Positions 6,881-7,563 of a stretch of DNA of 7,563 nucleotides are shown here, one piece after another. This DNA is from Lachnospiraceae bacterium (GTDB lineage: Bacteria > Bacillota > Clostridia > Lachnospirales > Lachnospiraceae): the NCBI GenBank assembly GCA_900755865.1, contig CAAEHZ010000189.1, positions 1 through 7,563 on the forward strand, given 5' to 3'. Position 1 is the first letter of the stretch. Each line of letters starts with the position of its first letter. Both the position numbers and the translations under genes were made by a program. The notes beneath the pieces are model-generated. The model did no database searches. It saw only the letters and a list, made by a program, of their open reading frames with translations, and was not told the DNA's origin.

Positions 6881-7249
6881 ATGATACTGCTGGATTACAG
6901 GGATAAAAGACCTATTTATGAACAGGTAGTAGAAAAGCTGGAGCACCTGATTGTAGGGGGCGCTCTGGGGGCAAATGAAAAAATGCCCAGTGTCAGAAGC
7001 CTGGGGATGGAGCTGACGGTAAATCCCAATACCATCCAGAGGGCTTATAACCAGCTGGAGCAGGATGGCTATCTATATACCATAGCAGGCAGAGGAAGCT
7101 TTGTGGCACCGGAAACGGAATGGCGTACCGGCAGGATGAAGAAGGCTCTGGAGGAATGGTGTCAGGTGACGCAGACAGCGATGGAAGCAGGGCTTGCCAG
7201 AGAAGAATTGCAGGCTAAACTGGAGCAGATTTATGACAGATGTGGCTGA
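6881..7249 (+). CDS. GntR-family transcriptional regulator, YtrA subfamily
   Basis: This is a 122-residue DNA-binding repressor, typical in length for YtrA proteins, which carry only a winged helix-turn-helix and a short dimerisation tail. The wHTH spans about 9-76: RPIYEQVVEKLEHLIVGG, then KMPSVRSLGMELTVN (34-48), recognition helix PNTIQRAYNQLEQDG (49-63) and wing GRGSFV (70-75). Residues about 85-122 form two helices (MKKALEEW and LAREELQAKLEQIYDR) that probably pair in the dimer; there is no large effector domain. The ATG at 6881 has AGGAG at 6871-6875. The frame is open back to 6764, but that extension would overlap the GH42 end and the promoter and has no homology. A strong promoter and palindrome sit just upstream, and an ABC ATPase gene starts 38 bases downstream, the usual partner of YtrA regulators. 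The inducing signal is unknown; in some relatives it is a cell-wall-active compound or peptide. Confidence 0.92.
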   Translation: MILLDYRDKRPIYEQVVEKLEHLIVGGALGANEKMPSVRSLGMELTVNPNTIQRAYNQLEQDGYLYTIAGRGSFVAPETEWRTGRMKKALEEWCQVTQTAMEAGLAREELQAKLEQIYDRCG

Positions 7250-7287
7250 GGTGGAAGAGTGCCGGAAGGCATGGAAATGGAGAGAGC

Positions 7288-7563
7288 ATGATAGAAGTTA
7301 AAAATTTGGAGAAGAGCTTCGGGAATATCAAGGCAATCGACAGGGTGAATGCCACTATAGAGGAAGGGCATGTATTCGGGCTGATTGGAACAAACGGAGC
7401 GGGTAAATCAACTTTTATGAGAATGTTAAGCGGCGTGTTAAAGCCGGATGGAGGAGAAATCCTGATTGACGGGGAAACTGTCTACGAAAATCCGGGCAGC
7501 AAGCAGAAGCTGTTTTTTATTTCGGATGACCAGTACTTTTTCAAGAGTGGAACGCCTCTGGAT
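7288..7563 (+). CDS. ABC transporter ATP-binding protein, 5' part only
   Basis: The first 92 codons of an ABC ATPase are present, with no stop before the window end. The start MIEVKNLEKSFGNIKAID is typical, with the A-loop aromatic at Phe11. The Walker A motif is GTNGAGKST at 34-42, followed by FMRMLSGVLKPDGGEILIDG (43-62). The signature motif, Walker B and switch histidine are beyond the edge. The Q-loop region reads LFFISDDQYFF (75-85), an acidic variant resembling the ISDD/ISDE form seen in ATPases paired with YtrA regulators. The ATG at 7288 has GGAG at 7279-7282. An in-frame ATG at 7240 would add 16 unusual residues overlapping the regulator and is less likely. It is probably co-transcribed with the regulator and followed by a permease gene. 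It is more likely an exporter (ABC-2-like) ATPase than the missing ATPase of the sugar importer. Confidence 0.92.
   Translation, partial: MIEVKNLEKSFGNIKAIDRVNATIEEGHVFGLIGTNGAGKSTFMRMLSGVLKPDGGEILIDGETVYENPGSKQKLFFISDDQYFFKSGTPLD

Overview
The window looks like part of a low-to-moderate GC Gram-positive anaerobe, most likely a gut Lachnospiraceae (Clostridium cluster XIVa type). This rests on strong AGGAGG-type ribosome binding sites, the LplB/LplC-type sugar transporter, and a short GntR regulator of the YtrA type followed by an ABC ATPase. The assignment is from gene style and protein similarity recalled from memory, not from a search. All supported genes are on the + strand; I see no convincing minus-strand gene, tRNA, rRNA, CRISPR array or insertion sequence.

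Region 1 (1-6773) is a carbohydrate-utilisation cluster, probably one transcription unit whose promoter and solute-binding-protein gene lie before the window. It encodes two ABC permeases (30-959 and 975-1865), a 907-residue protein with features of an unassigned glycoside hydrolase (1942-4665), and a divergent family GH42 beta-galactosidase-like enzyme (4764-6773). Neither enzyme has a signal peptide. The simplest reading is that an oligosaccharide made outside the cell is imported and then dismantled in the cytoplasm. The 907-residue protein has a GH67-N/GH20b-like N-terminal domain and a probable (beta/alpha)8 barrel, and it is the least characterised element here. A uronic-acid-decorated, galactose-containing oligosaccharide (for example from arabinogalactan or pectin) would fit, but the substrate is inference.

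Region 2 (6774-7563) is a separate regulatory and transport unit. A near-consensus promoter (TTGACA, 17 bp, TATATT with an extended TGn) is followed at once by a perfect 13+3+13 bp palindrome, then the YtrA-type repressor gene (6881-7249), then the start of an ABC transporter ATPase gene that runs off the window end (7288 onward). The palindrome covers the predicted transcription start, so autorepression relieved by an unknown effector is the natural model.

The non-coding gaps are short (76, 98, 107 and 38 bases). They hold a possible 17-codon leader ORF ending in an ATGA overlap with the 907-residue gene, a nested hairpin just upstream of the GH42 ribosome binding site, and a hairpin downstream of GH42 that overlaps the promoter of the regulator.
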